Positions 17,127-25,474 of a DNA stretch of 64,000 bases are shown piece after piece. The notes under the pieces were generated by a model that worked only from the letters and a program-made list of their open reading frames with translations, did no database searches and was not told the DNA's origin. A program made the translations under genes and the position numbers. The stretch lies in contig NZ_JACVOX010000002.1 of the NCBI RefSeq assembly GCF_018882215.1, positions 248,001 through 312,000 of the forward strand, given 5' to 3'. The DNA is from Polynucleobacter sp. AP-Kaivos-20-H2. GTDB taxonomy: Bacteria; Pseudomonadota; Gammaproteobacteria; Burkholderiales; Burkholderiaceae. Position 1 is the first letter of the stretch, and each line of letters starts with the position of its first letter.

Positions 17127-18173
17127 ATGAAAAAAGTACTCATTCTTGGTGTTAACGGTTTTATTGGTCACCACCTTTCTAAGCGCATTCTCGAGACAAC
17201 CGATTGGGATGTCTATGGCATGGATATGCAAAACGATCGTCTTGGTGATTTGGTTAACCATCCACGCATGCACTTCTTTGAAGGCGACATCACAATCAAT
17301 AAAGAGTGGGTTGAATATCACATTCGCAAATGCGATGTCATCTTGCCTTTAGTGGCGATTGCAACGCCAGCTACGTATGTTCAGCAACCACTCAAAGTAT
17401 TTGAGCTCGACTTCGAAGCCAATCTCCCAATCGTGCGCTCTGCTGTTAAGTACAAAAAGCATTTGGTATTTCCATCAACCTCTGAGGTTTATGGCATGTG
17501 CGAAGATGGCGAGTTCGATCCATCTAAATCGAATATGGTTTATGGCCCAATTAACAAGCCACGCTGGATCTATGCCTGCTCCAAACAGTTGATGGATCGT
17601 GTGATCTGGGGTTATGGCATGGAAGGCTTACGCTTTACCCTCTTCCGCCCATTTAACTGGATTGGCCCAGGCTTAGACAGTATCTACACACCTAAAGAAG
17701 GTTCTTCCCGTGTAGTAACTCAGTTCTTGGGTCACATCGTTCGCGGCGAATCCATCAATGTTGTTGATGGTGGCGCTCAGAAACGTGCCTTTACTTATAT
17801 TGACGATGGTATCGATGCCTTGATGCGCATTATCGATAACAAAGATGGTGTTGCTAACGGCAAGATCTACAACATCGGCAACCCAAAGAACAATCACTCC
17901 ATTCGCGAACTTGCCAATCAGATGCTGGAAATTGCTCGCAGTATTCCTGAGTATGCAAAGAATGCGAATGCAGTAAAGATTGTAGAAACTACTTCAGGGG
18001 CTTACTACGGTGAAGGCTATCAAGACGTTCAAAATCGTGTTCCAGCAATTGATAACACGATGAGCGAACTAGACTGGAAACCAACGACTACGATGGCAGA
18101 TGCGCTCAAGAATATCTTTGAAGCCTATCGTGAAGACGTAGAAAAAGCCCGCACTTTAGTAGATAAAGAATAA
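17127..18173 (+). CDS. UDP-glucuronate decarboxylase (ArnA C-terminal domain as separate protein)
   Basis: Extended short-chain dehydrogenase of 348 residues that oxidises and decarboxylates UDP-glucuronate to the UDP-4-keto-pentose, the first committed arn step. Seen: the NAD motif GVNGFIGHHL at residues 8-17, FPSTSEVYG with the catalytic Ser/Glu, YACSKQ carrying the YxxxK pair, FNWIGPG, and a late RSIPEYAKNANAV segment. A good ribosome site (GAGGCAG) precedes the ATG. It equals the C-terminal half of E. coli ArnA. Encoded between the formyltransferase and arnD. Confidence 0.93.
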   Translation: MKKVLILGVNGFIGHHLSKRILETTDWDVYGMDMQNDRLGDLVNHPRMHFFEGDITINKEWVEYHIRKCDVILPLVAIATPATYVQQPLKVFELDFEANLPIVRSAVKYKKHLVFPSTSEVYGMCEDGEFDPSKSNMVYGPINKPRWIYACSKQLMDRVIWGYGMEGLRFTLFRPFNWIGPGLDSIYTPKEGSSRVVTQFLGHIVRGESINVVDGGAQKRAFTYIDDGIDALMRIIDNKDGVANGKIYNIGNPKNNHSIRELANQMLEIARSIPEYAKNANAVKIVETTSGAYYGEGYQDVQNRVPAIDNTMSELDWKPTTTMADALKNIFEAYREDVEKARTLVDKE

Positions 18174-18195
18174 GCAAAAGTAAATTCAAAGGTAC

Positions 18196-19113
18196 ATGAC
18201 TAAGATTGCTCTCAAGGTTGATGTTGATACCTTACGCGGAACCAAAGAAGGCGTTCCCAATTTAGCTCGCACGCTAGAGCGTTTTGGCCTCAAAGCCACG
18301 TTTCTATTTAGTCTTGGGCCTGACCATACCGGCTGGGCTTTGAAGCGCGTCTTCCGTCCAGGCTTTCTGAAAAAAGTTAGCCGCACTTCTGTTGTAGAGC
18401 ACTACGGGATTAAGACGCTCTTATACGGTGTACTTCTTCCCGGCCCCGATATTGGCAAGAAAGCTGCTGCAGAAATGCGTGCCATTGATAAAGCAGGTCA
18501 TGAGACAGGTATTCATACTTGGGATCACGTTGCCTGGCAAGATGCAGTTCGTAATCAGGATACACCCTGGACAAAAGCGATGATGCAAAAAAGCTGGGAT
18601 CGTTTTGTAGAAATCTTCAGTCATGCACCGGTAACCTATGGTGCCGCAGGCTGGCAAATGAACGATGCCGCCTTTGAGCAACTCGATCAATGGGGCATTG
18701 CCTATTCTTCGGATGGCAGAGCTGAACCCAATCTCATGCCCTATCGCCTTGCATTACCGTCAGGAAAAGCAAAGCATGTGCAATACCCAACAACGCTCCC
18801 TACCTTTGATGAACTTATTGGCATCGATGGCGCTGATGAATTTGGCGCAGTCAAAAAGTTATTAGAAATCACCCAAAGCAATCCAAATGACCAAGTCTTC
18901 ACACTACACGCTGAACTAGAGGGGCAAAAACTATTGCCTGCGTTCGAGCAGCTGCTAGCTGGATGGCTAAATCAAGGTCATGAGCTCGTCACTATGGGCG
19001 AGCTTCATAAATCCTGGGAAGCCACCAAGCAACTCGATAAAATAGCGGTATTACCACTGACCTGGGGTGAAATACCCAATCGCAGTGGCGACTTAATCAT
19101 TCAAAATAACTAG
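18196..19113 (+). CDS. arnD: Ara4FN-undecaprenyl-phosphate deformylase
   Basis: NodB-type polysaccharide deacetylase, 305 residues, that removes the formyl group from undecaprenyl-phosphate-L-Ara4FN before flipping. Seen: KIALKVDVDTLRGTKEGVP with the metal-ligand aspartates, FGLKATFLFSLGPDHTG, HETGIHTWDHVAWQ with the HxxxH/D metal motif, the YGAAGWQMN segment and the late THAE-like TLHAELEG. Last gene of the arn pathway here; the flippase genes arnE and arnF are not in the window. Confidence 0.94.
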   Translation: MTKIALKVDVDTLRGTKEGVPNLARTLERFGLKATFLFSLGPDHTGWALKRVFRPGFLKKVSRTSVVEHYGIKTLLYGVLLPGPDIGKKAAAEMRAIDKAGHETGIHTWDHVAWQDAVRNQDTPWTKAMMQKSWDRFVEIFSHAPVTYGAAGWQMNDAAFEQLDQWGIAYSSDGRAEPNLMPYRLALPSGKAKHVQYPTTLPTFDELIGIDGADEFGAVKKLLEITQSNPNDQVFTLHAELEGQKLLPAFEQLLAGWLNQGHELVTMGELHKSWEATKQLDKIAVLPLTWGEIPNRSGDLIIQNN

Positions 19114-19145
19114 AACTCAGAGATAACAACCAACGAAGGATCATC

Positions 19146-19613
19146 ATGACAGTAGCTATCGGTCAACCTATGCCACAGTGCACAATTCCAGCAACCTCTG
19201 GATTGATGTTTTCACCTGCGTCTGCAAAAGGTAAAAAATTGGTTCTTTATTTTTACCCTAAAGATATGACTCCGGGATGTACTGCCGAATCCGGCGAGTT
19301 CAGAGACAACATTGAAGCATTTACCAAAGCTAATACTCTGGTGGTAGGCGTTTCACGAGATAGCCTCAAGTCACATGACAATTTCCGCAGCAAACTAGAG
19401 CTCCCGTTTGAGCTAGTTGCTGACACGGAAGAAAAGCTTTGCCAGATCTTTGGCGTCATGAAGATGAAGAATATGTATGGCAAGCAAGTCCGTGGTGTCG
19501 AGCGCAGCACCTTTCTATTTGACTCCTCTGGCAAGCTGGCAAAAGAGTGGCGCGGCCTGAAGGTACCCGGTCATGTGACAGAGGTATTACAGGCTGCCCA
19601 AGCCACTAAATAA
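19146..19613 (+). CDS. bcp: Thioredoxin-dependent peroxiredoxin, BCP/PrxQ type
   Basis: Reduces hydrogen peroxide and alkyl hydroperoxides in the cytoplasm. It has 155 residues. Seen: the active-site motif YPKDMTPGCTAESG with peroxidatic Cys45, and RSTFLFDSSG near the end. The usual second cysteine five residues after the first (PGCTxxxC) is replaced (CTAESG), so this copy is probably one-Cys or uses another thiol such as the Cys in EEKLCQIF. The gene follows arnD by 32 bases with a good GAAGGA site and may be read from the arn transcript. Confidence 0.94.
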   Translation: MTVAIGQPMPQCTIPATSGLMFSPASAKGKKLVLYFYPKDMTPGCTAESGEFRDNIEAFTKANTLVVGVSRDSLKSHDNFRSKLELPFELVADTEEKLCQIFGVMKMKNMYGKQVRGVERSTFLFDSSGKLAKEWRGLKVPGHVTEVLQAAQATK

Positions 19614-19640
19614 TTTTTACAATAATTTGATCTGAGGTGC

Positions 19641-19668
19641 TTGCAAACCCCAAAATTTGGGGTAAAGT
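19641..19668 (+). promoter_or_regulatory. Candidate promoter of the phoH leader
   Basis: TTGCAA (19641-19646) and TAAAGT (19663-19668) are spaced by 16 bases. The spacer holds a 15-base inverted repeat, CCCCAAAATTTGGGG (19648-19662), too tight to fold as a good RNA hairpin, so more like a DNA operator. Read by eye. Confidence 0.45.
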
Positions 19669-19674
19669 GACTCA

Positions 19675-19830
19675 TATGCACCGTAATCGACGGGAAAGTC
19701 TGACAATCCGTTTGAATCAGAAACCTGAATATCTCAGATCAGGTACGGGGAGCAACCCCCTCCGTTTTTCAGACCTTAATACAACCAGTTTCGTAATAAA
19801 CCGTCAATGCAATCTGCTTGGCGGTTTTTT
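19675..19830 (+). ncRNA. Structured leader or small RNA upstream of phoH
   Basis: About 155 bases that can fold into several stems: CCGT/ACGG (19681-19693), a long-range stem AAGTCTGA (19696-19703) with TCAGACCTT (19769-19777), a stem ACCTGA/TCAGGT (19723-19744) inside it, and an ACGG/CCGT stem (19745-19765) with a C-rich loop. It ends in an intrinsic terminator just before the phoH ribosome site. No known riboswitch class was recognised. It could be a cis-acting attenuator of phoH or an independent sRNA. Confidence 0.5.
19800..19830 (+). terminator. Intrinsic terminator in front of phoH
   Basis: Stem ACCGTCAA / TTGGCGGT (8 pairs, one G-T) with a 10-base loop, followed by five to six T. It lies only about 5 bases before the phoH Shine-Dalgarno AGGAG at 19836-19840, so read-through or antitermination decides phoH expression unless a promoter overlaps it. 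Confidence 0.75.
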
Positions 19831-19845
19831 CTTTTAGGAGAGTCC

Positions 19846-21507
19846 ATGCCACTGCCCCCAATCCCCACTCAAATTGCTGATCAAGTCAAACTCAGTCGCA
19901 AAGATACTCCCGACTTAAAGAAACGCCCTGCTCAAGCAAAACCAGTGGTAGTGGAAGCTGTTGACTGGACTAATGACGTAGAGGAAGATTTATCCGCTGC
20001 AGAAGTAGCTCTCGAGAAAATCAAAGCGGATCATCGCCCCACTTCTAATGTGCGAAACGAAAGCAAGGCACCTACACCCGCAAAACCTAAACGCGTAATT
20101 CGTACTGGACCGCCGAGCTTATTTGTTCTCGATACCAACGTATTGATGCATGACCCAAGTTCCCTATTCCGTTTCTCCGAGCACGATCTCTATTTGCCGA
20201 TGACGACTCTAGAAGAATTGGATAACCACAAGAAAGGCATGACAGAGGTAGCTCGCAATGCTCGTACTGTCAGCAGATCCTTAGATCAGTTGATCGCAGG
20301 TACTAGCGGTACTTTGGATGACGGCATTCCACTCAATAAGCTAGGTAACCAAGATGTGACGGGTCGCTTATTCTTTCAAACAAAACTAACTACCCAGACT
20401 TTGCCAGAAGGCTTGCCCGAAGGTAAGGGCGACAACCTCATCCTTGCCGTCGTCAGTGAACTACAAAAAACTCGTAAGGGTCAAGAAGTGGTATTGGTAT
20501 CCAAAGATATCAATATGCGCATCAAGGCACGCGCACTTGGCTTACCGGCTGAAGATTATTTCAACGACCAAGTTTTAGAAGATCGCGACTTGATGTATGC
20601 CGGAGTCATGCAACTGAATGCCGACTTTTGGCCTAAGCATGGCAAGGATATGGAAAGCTGGGCTGACTCCAAATCTGGCACCATGTTCTATAGAGTCACT
20701 GGACCATCAGTACAAAGCATGCTGGTCAATCAGTTTGTCTATCAAGAAAATCCAGATGGCTCTACACCTTTCTACGCACAGGTTAGAGAAATTAATGGCA
20801 AGACTGCTCTCTTACAAACACTCAGAGACTTCTCTCATCAGAAAAATAATGTTTGGAGTGTGACTGCACGTAACCGTGAGCAGAACTTTGCCATGAATCT
20901 GCTCATGAATCCGGATGTGGATTTTGTTACTTTATTGGGCCAGGCAGGAACTGGTAAAACCTTGTTAGCATTGGCCGCCGGTCTTGAGCAGGTGCTTGAT
21001 AGCAAACGCTATAACGAGATCATTATTACTCGTGCCACAGTGCCAGTTGGCGAAGATATTGGCTTCCTCCCTGGTACCGAAGAAGAAAAGATGCAACCTT
21101 GGATGGGTGCATTTGATGACAATCTCGAGGTATTACAGCGCAACGAAGATGGCGGTCCTGGTGAATGGGGTCGCGCTGCAACTCAAGAGCTGATTCGCTC
21201 CCGCATTAAAGTAAAGAGCATGAACTTTATGCGTGGCAGAACTTTTGTAAGCAAATTTGTGATCGTCGATGAAGCGCAAAACTTAACCCCTAAACAAATG
21301 AAGACTTTGGTAACCCGTGCAGGCCCTGGAACCAAAATTATTTGCTTGGGTAATATTGCTCAGATTGATACGCCTTACTTAACAGAAGGCTCTTCTGGTT
21401 TAACTTATGTGGTGGATCGCTTCAAAGGCTGGCGTCACGGTGGACATGTGACATTGGCGCGCGGTGAGCGTTCACGTCTTGCGGATCATGCTGCTGACGC
21501 ACTCTAA
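19846..21507 (+). CDS. PhoH family ATPase with N-terminal PIN domain
   Basis: Fusion of a PIN ribonuclease-like domain and a PhoH P-loop ATPase, 553 residues from the ATG at 19846, which has AGGAG six bases upstream. An earlier in-frame ATG at 19807 falls inside the terminator stem and is rejected. Seen: PIN start LFVLDTNVLMHDP (about residue 100), acidic residues through EGKGDNLILAV and VSKDINMRIKARALG, then Walker A GQAGTGKT and Walker B FVIVDEAQNL. Related PIN-PhoH proteins act as RNA helicase/nucleases. The first 90 residues are polar and probably disordered. The gene end overlaps the next lipoprotein gene. Confidence 0.93.
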   Translation: MPLPPIPTQIADQVKLSRKDTPDLKKRPAQAKPVVVEAVDWTNDVEEDLSAAEVALEKIKADHRPTSNVRNESKAPTPAKPKRVIRTGPPSLFVLDTNVLMHDPSSLFRFSEHDLYLPMTTLEELDNHKKGMTEVARNARTVSRSLDQLIAGTSGTLDDGIPLNKLGNQDVTGRLFFQTKLTTQTLPEGLPEGKGDNLILAVVSELQKTRKGQEVVLVSKDINMRIKARALGLPAEDYFNDQVLEDRDLMYAGVMQLNADFWPKHGKDMESWADSKSGTMFYRVTGPSVQSMLVNQFVYQENPDGSTPFYAQVREINGKTALLQTLRDFSHQKNNVWSVTARNREQNFAMNLLMNPDVDFVTLLGQAGTGKTLLALAAGLEQVLDSKRYNEIIITRATVPVGEDIGFLPGTEEEKMQPWMGAFDDNLEVLQRNEDGGPGEWGRAATQELIRSRIKVKSMNFMRGRTFVSKFVIVDEAQNLTPKQMKTLVTRAGPGTKIICLGNIAQIDTPYLTEGSSGLTYVVDRFKGWRHGGHVTLARGERSRLADHAADAL

Positions 21508-22021
21508 GCAATCCCTCTCATGCCGCACTCTCCTGGGGTGCGGCATTTTTATTTGTAGCTTATTTGCCCTAAGCGGATGTAGTACATTCAGCGGTAAATC
21601 AGGATCCTCCTCCAGAGTTTCTCAATTTAAGCAAGACACTAGCGTCGGCACTGAAGATATCTCCATTGCAGCCGTAGGCTTGGTGGACGTGCCCTATCGA
21701 TATGGTGGTAATACCCCAAAAGGCGGTTTTGATTGCAGTGGGCTGATTGTGTATGTCTATAACAAAGCTGCTGGGGTAAAACTACCGCGCACTATTCAAT
21801 TGATGAGCACCAAGGGAATAAGCATCGAAGGGCAGCCCCCGGCCCCCGGCGATTTAGTATTCTTCAATACCACTGGTGAGAAATATTCTCATGCTGGAAT
21901 TTATGTAGGACAAGGTAGATTTGTACATGCCCCCAGTGCTGGTGGCACTGTGCGATTAGACTACATCACATCACCCTATTGGGCAGCTAAATTTACTGAA
22001 GCACGTCGTATGGTGCCCTGA
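21488..22021 (+). CDS. NlpC/P60 family lipoprotein endopeptidase
   Basis: Cell-wall cysteine peptidase predicted to cut peptidoglycan stem peptides (DL-endopeptidase), 177 residues with this start. Seen: a hydrophobic signal with lipobox LSGC, then VPYRYGGNTPKGGFDCSG with catalytic Cys83, DLVFFNT, and YSHAGIYVG with His135. The start is uncertain: ATG 21488 is used; a GTG at 21464 in the same frame would add eight residues. Both lie inside phoH. The 20-base overlap with phoH suggests coupled expression. Probably anchored in the outer membrane. Confidence 0.9.
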   Translation: MLLTHSKQSLSCRTLLGCGIFICSLFALSGCSTFSGKSGSSSRVSQFKQDTSVGTEDISIAAVGLVDVPYRYGGNTPKGGFDCSGLIVYVYNKAAGVKLPRTIQLMSTKGISIEGQPPAPGDLVFFNTTGEKYSHAGIYVGQGRFVHAPSAGGTVRLDYITSPYWAAKFTEARRMVP

Positions 22022-22136
22022 TATTGAGATTCCTTAGGGTTAATAGCACTTTCCCCATGTTTCCTAATAGCTTAATTTAGATTACAGTATTTTATTAAGC
22101 AGTCCACGAAAAGAAGTACTCACAATTGGAGATGTC

Positions 22137-22403
22137 ATGAAAAAAATCATCATCGCTTTAAGTATTGCACTGAGTTTTGCACTTCCTACTTATGCTTTTG
22201 CTGATCAAGCAGCCTGTGAAGCCAAAGCAGTGAGCAAAGAAGGTAAACCCCTCTATGGCGCAGCTAAGGATGCTTCCATTAAAAAATGTATGGGCGATGC
22301 AAAGCCGAATGATTGCGAAGCTAAGGCAGTCAGCAAAGATGGCAAACCATTATATGGCGCAGCTAAAGCAGCCTCGATCAAGAAATGTGAGGGCGGAAAA
22401 TAA
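22137..22403 (+). CDS. PsiF-type secreted protein with two repeats
   Basis: Small 88-residue protein with a clear signal peptide (MKKIIIALS to YAFA), then two near-identical repeats of about 26 residues, CEAKAVSKEGKPLYGAAK and CEAKAVSKDGKPLYGAAK, each closed by ASIKKC. This is the PsiF repeat; E. coli PsiF is phosphate-starvation inducible, but the function is unknown. Each repeat has a Cys at both ends, so disulfides in the periplasm are likely. ATG is preceded by GGAGATGTC. It has its own terminator. Confidence 0.9.
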   Translation: MKKIIIALSIALSFALPTYAFADQAACEAKAVSKEGKPLYGAAKDASIKKCMGDAKPNDCEAKAVSKDGKPLYGAAKAASIKKCEGGK

Positions 22404-22447
22404 GATTAGTTATTGAATCTGTTTTGATCTGATTAATTTTTTGCATT

Positions 22448-22476
22448 AAAAAAGCCTCACAGTATGAGGCTTTTTC
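22448..22476. terminator. Bidirectional intrinsic terminator
   Basis: Stem AAAAAGCCTCA / TGAGGCTTTTT with a 5-base loop, between the PsiF gene (plus) and dnaB (minus). Confidence 0.92.
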
Positions 22477-22503
22477 TTTATCTGTTTATTTAGTTTTATT
22501 TAT

Positions 22504-23943
22504 TTAGAACGGCTCGTATCCACCAGAAGAGTAACCCACAGAGCCTATCGCTAAGTTATCAAACTTAGTATATGGACCTTGCCAACTTACCCGAATAGTT
22601 CCAATTGGGCCATTACGCTGCTTGCCGATGATGATCTCAGCTATACCTTTATCAGTAGTGGTATCTGGGTGATAAACCTCATCACGATAGATGAACATAA
22701 TTAAGTCTGCATCTTGCTCAATAGCACCGGACTCACGCAAATCAGACATGATCGGACGCTTATTAGGCCTCTGCTCAAGGCCGCGATTTAACTGTGAGAG
22801 CGCAACGACTGGGCACTGCAATTCTTTTGCGAGTGATTTGAGTGAGCGTGAGATTTCAGAAATCTCGGTTGCGCGGTTTTCAGAACCAGAGCCACTCATC
22901 AACTGCAAGTAATCAATCACTACTAAACCAAGAGTTCCACCAAAGTTTCTGGCAATCCGACGTGCACGTGCACGCAACTCTAAGCTGGATAAAGAACCAG
23001 TCTCATCAATTAAAATTTGGGTATTACTTAAACGAGCAATAGCATCTGTAACACGAGGCCACTCATCATCTTGTAACTTACCAGTACGCATGCGACTTTG
23101 ATCAACGCGCCCTACTGAACCTAATAGACGTGCGGCTAATTGCTCACCCGACATCTCCATGGAAAATATAACTACTGGCAAACCTTCGGCTAAAGCTACG
23201 TTTTCAGCAATGTTCAGCGCCATCGCCGTTTTTCCCATCGACGGCCTTCCGGCAATAATCACCAAGTCGCCTTTTTGCAAGCCACTAGTTTGCTTATCTA
23301 AATCTATGAAGCCAGTTGCAATACCAGTGATGTCGCTACCGCCTTGGCGGTTGTATAGCTCATCAATACGGGCAACAACAGCTTTCAGCAAAGGCTCAAT
23401 CTCAAGATAGTCAGCTTTGCGACTACCTTCTTCGCCAATCTGAAGAATGCGTGATTCAGCTTCATCCAACAAAGTTCTTACCGTACGTCCCTCAGGAACG
23501 AATGCAGAATTAACAATGCTGTCCGAAACTTCGATCAAGCGACGCAAAATACTGCGGTCACGAACAATATCGGCATAGCCTTTAATGTTCGCAGCACTGG
23601 GAGTGTTTTGCGCCAATGAATTTAGGTAATCAATACCAACCAAATCACCACCCTGTTCAGATTTAATTGCATCATGAACAGTAATGACGTCAGCGGGATG
23701 ATTGTCGCCAACCAAACGAGCAATCGCTTTGTAGATCAAAGCATGTTCGGGGCGATAGAAATCTTTATCGTTTAATACTCCACCCAGGTTATCCCAAGAG
23801 GAGTTATCGATCAGTAGACCGCCGAGCAAAGATTGCTCGGCTTCTACAGAATGCGGCGGGACTTTTAAAGCCTGCACAACTGCATCCCCAGAACCCATCA
23901 TGCCAGGATTCAGCGTAACGGAACGTGAACGGGATTCAGCCAT
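22504..23943 (-). CDS. dnaB: Replicative DNA helicase
   Basis: Hexameric 5'-3' helicase of the replication fork, 479 residues. Seen: the N-terminal helical domain from VPPHSVEAEQSLLGGLL, linker, then the RecA-like core with Walker A IIAGRPSMGKTAMALN, VIFSMEMSGEQLAARLL, VVIDYLQLM and ALSQLNRGLEQRPNKRP. No intein is present. It is the last gene of the rpsF-priB-rpsR-rplI-dnaB series, 24 bases after rplI, a known bacterial arrangement linking ribosomal and replication proteins. Confidence 0.98.
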   Translation of the reverse strand: MAESRSRSVTLNPGMMGSGDAVVQALKVPPHSVEAEQSLLGGLLIDNSSWDNLGGVLNDKDFYRPEHALIYKAIARLVGDNHPADVITVHDAIKSEQGGDLVGIDYLNSLAQNTPSAANIKGYADIVRDRSILRRLIEVSDSIVNSAFVPEGRTVRTLLDEAESRILQIGEEGSRKADYLEIEPLLKAVVARIDELYNRQGGSDITGIATGFIDLDKQTSGLQKGDLVIIAGRPSMGKTAMALNIAENVALAEGLPVVIFSMEMSGEQLAARLLGSVGRVDQSRMRTGKLQDDEWPRVTDAIARLSNTQILIDETGSLSSLELRARARRIARNFGGTLGLVVIDYLQLMSGSGSENRATEISEISRSLKSLAKELQCPVVALSQLNRGLEQRPNKRPIMSDLRESGAIEQDADLIMFIYRDEVYHPDTTTDKGIAEIIIGKQRNGPIGTIRVSWQGPYTKFDNLAIGSVGYSSGGYEPF

Positions 23944-23967
23944 GTGGCTAGTTTACAGATCTAAAAC

Positions 23968-24420
23968 TTAAGCTTGCTCGCCAACTACACGAATAGTGAT
24001 GTCTGCAACTACGTCGGTATGCACAGCAACCGCTACAGGGTGATCACCAACCATTTTCAATGGGCCAGTAGGCATGCGAACTGAAGACTTCTCAATTGTG
24101 AAGCCTTTAGCTTTCAAAGCATCAGCGATGTCATGATTGGTTACAGAACCAAACAAACGACCGTCAACACCCGCTTTTTGACCGATTTCGAGAACCAAAT
24201 CTTTGAGCTTTGCGCCAACTACTTCAGCAGCAGCCAATTTCTCAGCAGCTAATTTTTCCAACTCAGCACGACGAACTGCAAAATCAGCAATTGCTGCTTC
24301 AGTTGCACGACGCGCTTTGCGTTGTGGGATTAAAAAGTTACGAGCGAAACCGTCTTTAACGCGAACCACGTCGCCAAGGTTGCCCAGGTTAGTTACTTTT
24401 TCTAAAAGAATGATTTGCAT
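23968..24420 (-). CDS. rplI: Ribosomal protein bL9
   Basis: Large-subunit protein that binds 23S rRNA at the L1-stalk base. It has 150 residues from the ATG at 24420 ([16 protein letters not shown]), the standard N-terminus; a longer in-frame reading (from 24483) would run into rpsR and is rejected. Seen: [17 protein letters not shown], the long connecting helix, and the C-terminal domain with [16 protein letters not shown]. The gene follows rpsR by 13 bases. Confidence 0.97.
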   Translation of the reverse strand: MQIILLEKVTNLGNLGDVVRVKDGFARNFLIPQRKARRATEAAIADFAVRRAELEKLAAEKLAAAEVVGAKLKDLVLEIGQKAGVDGRLFGSVTNHDIADALKAKGFTIEKSSVRMPTGPLKMVGDHPVAVAVHTDVVADITIRVVGEQA

Positions 24421-24433
24421 TGAGGGCTCCCAA

Positions 24434-24706
24434 TTATTTCTTATGTTGATCGGAGAATGGCAATAAAGCCAAGTAACGAGCACGCTTGATAGCAGTGTCT
24501 AACTGACGCTGATACTTTGCTTTTGTGCCTGTCAAACGAGCAGGGGTGATCTTGGCGTTTTCGCCAATGAAGTCCTTCAATGTATCTACATCTTTGTAAT
24601 CAATCTGTTCTACGCCAGCAACAGTGAAACGGCAATAACGCTTACGCTTGAACAATGGGTTCTGAGCTGGTTTCTTTTTGAAATCGGGTTTCTTTCCAAA
24701 CGCCAT
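24434..24706 (-). CDS. rpsR: Ribosomal protein bS18
   Basis: Small-subunit protein that pairs with S6 on the platform. It has 90 residues. Seen: a basic N-terminal extension rich in Lys/Pro, then [36 protein letters not shown] and [16 protein letters not shown]. It follows priB by 13 bases and starts with a good site (GAGGAAAT). Confidence 0.97.
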   Translation of the reverse strand: MAFGKKPDFKKKPAQNPLFKRKRYCRFTVAGVEQIDYKDVDTLKDFIGENAKITPARLTGTKAKYQRQLDTAIKRARYLALLPFSDQHKK

Positions 24707-24719
24707 GATGATTTCCTCT

Positions 24720-25013
24720 TTAATTTTTCAATTGAATATGGGTAATATGGAAAACAAGTCTTTGATTACGTAGAGTCTTGGGTGCTAAGAATCCTTCAAA
24801 CACTGCCTCAGTTCCCAAATCCATTCGCTCTAAGTCCTTTTGTATCGGACCGATTGTGATGGCTTCAACGTTCATCTGAATTTTCCTTGCCACTCCTACC
24901 TCGTTTGCTTGGCCGCTATGTTCTAGCTGGCAATGCATCACCGGTATTCCTGCTGGTGTAAATCGAATCGCGTCTTTAGATACCAAGATTGCAGTGAGGG
25001 TGAAATGATTCAA
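24720..25013 (-). CDS. priB: Primosomal replication protein PriB
   Basis: Single OB-fold protein of 97 residues that links PriA and DnaT in replication restart. Seen: the N-terminal [33 protein letters not shown], which matches the PriB/SSB-like fold, and a C-terminal [14 protein letters not shown] strand. The start is TTG at 25013; no ATG is in frame nearby. Its place between rpsF and rpsR is the conserved proteobacterial position, which supports the call. Confidence 0.9.
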   Translation of the reverse strand: MNHFTLTAILVSKDAIRFTPAGIPVMHCQLEHSGQANEVGVARKIQMNVEAITIGPIQKDLERMDLGTEAVFEGFLAPKTLRNQRLVFHITHIQLKN

Positions 25014-25072
25014 CGCCGCTCCGCTTCTCTGATACGTTTTCTAGTCTGTGTATTCCTCTTCAAATTTCTAAC

Positions 25073-25447
25073 TTAGGCTGTCGCTACAGGAGCGTCGGCT
25101 TGAGCAGATTTACGCGCTTCTTCACGTTGCACTTCTTTCATCATGATGGAAGGCTCTGTTTCAGCTTTCTTAGTCTTGATGATGAGGTGACGCAAAACAG
25201 CATCGTTAAATTTGAACGCATGCTCGAGCTCTTCCAGAGTTTTCTGGTCGCACTCAATGTTCATGCAAACGTAGTGGGCTTTAGCAAGCTTGTCGATCAT
25301 GTAAGCCATCTGACGACGACCCCAGTCTTCCATACGATGAATTTTGCCGCCCGCAGCTGCTAATGTAGCTTTGTAACGATCGATCATCGCTGGCACTTGC
25401 TCGCTTTGGTCCGGATGGACGATAAAGACGATTTCATAATGACGCAT
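25073..25447 (-). CDS. rpsF: Ribosomal protein bS6
   Basis: Small-subunit protein, partner of S18. It has 124 residues. Seen: [22 protein letters not shown] at the N-terminus, [25 protein letters not shown], and [14 protein letters not shown], followed by an acidic/Ala-rich tail. First gene of the operon; an AAGGAGTG site sits 6 bases before the ATG. An upstream RNA hairpin may mediate control. Confidence 0.97.
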   Translation of the reverse strand: MRHYEIVFIVHPDQSEQVPAMIDRYKATLAAAGGKIHRMEDWGRRQMAYMIDKLAKAHYVCMNIECDQKTLEELEHAFKFNDAVLRHLIIKTKKAETEPSIMMKEVQREEARKSAQADAPVATA

Positions 25448-25474
25448 CTAACACTCCTTAAGGATAGAGTCACC

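Noticed and set aside
19723..19765. Resemblance of the phoH leader to a TPP or SAM riboswitch (CTGA/ACCTGATC-like stretches)
   Set aside because: The conserved cores of those classes (such as the TPP CTGAGA and GCGTAGGGA strings in order) are absent, and no thiamine or methionine gene follows.
19807..19845. Earlier in-frame ATG for phoH at 19807
   Set aside because: It lies inside the terminator stem-loop without a ribosome site; the ATG at 19846 has AGGAG in the right place.
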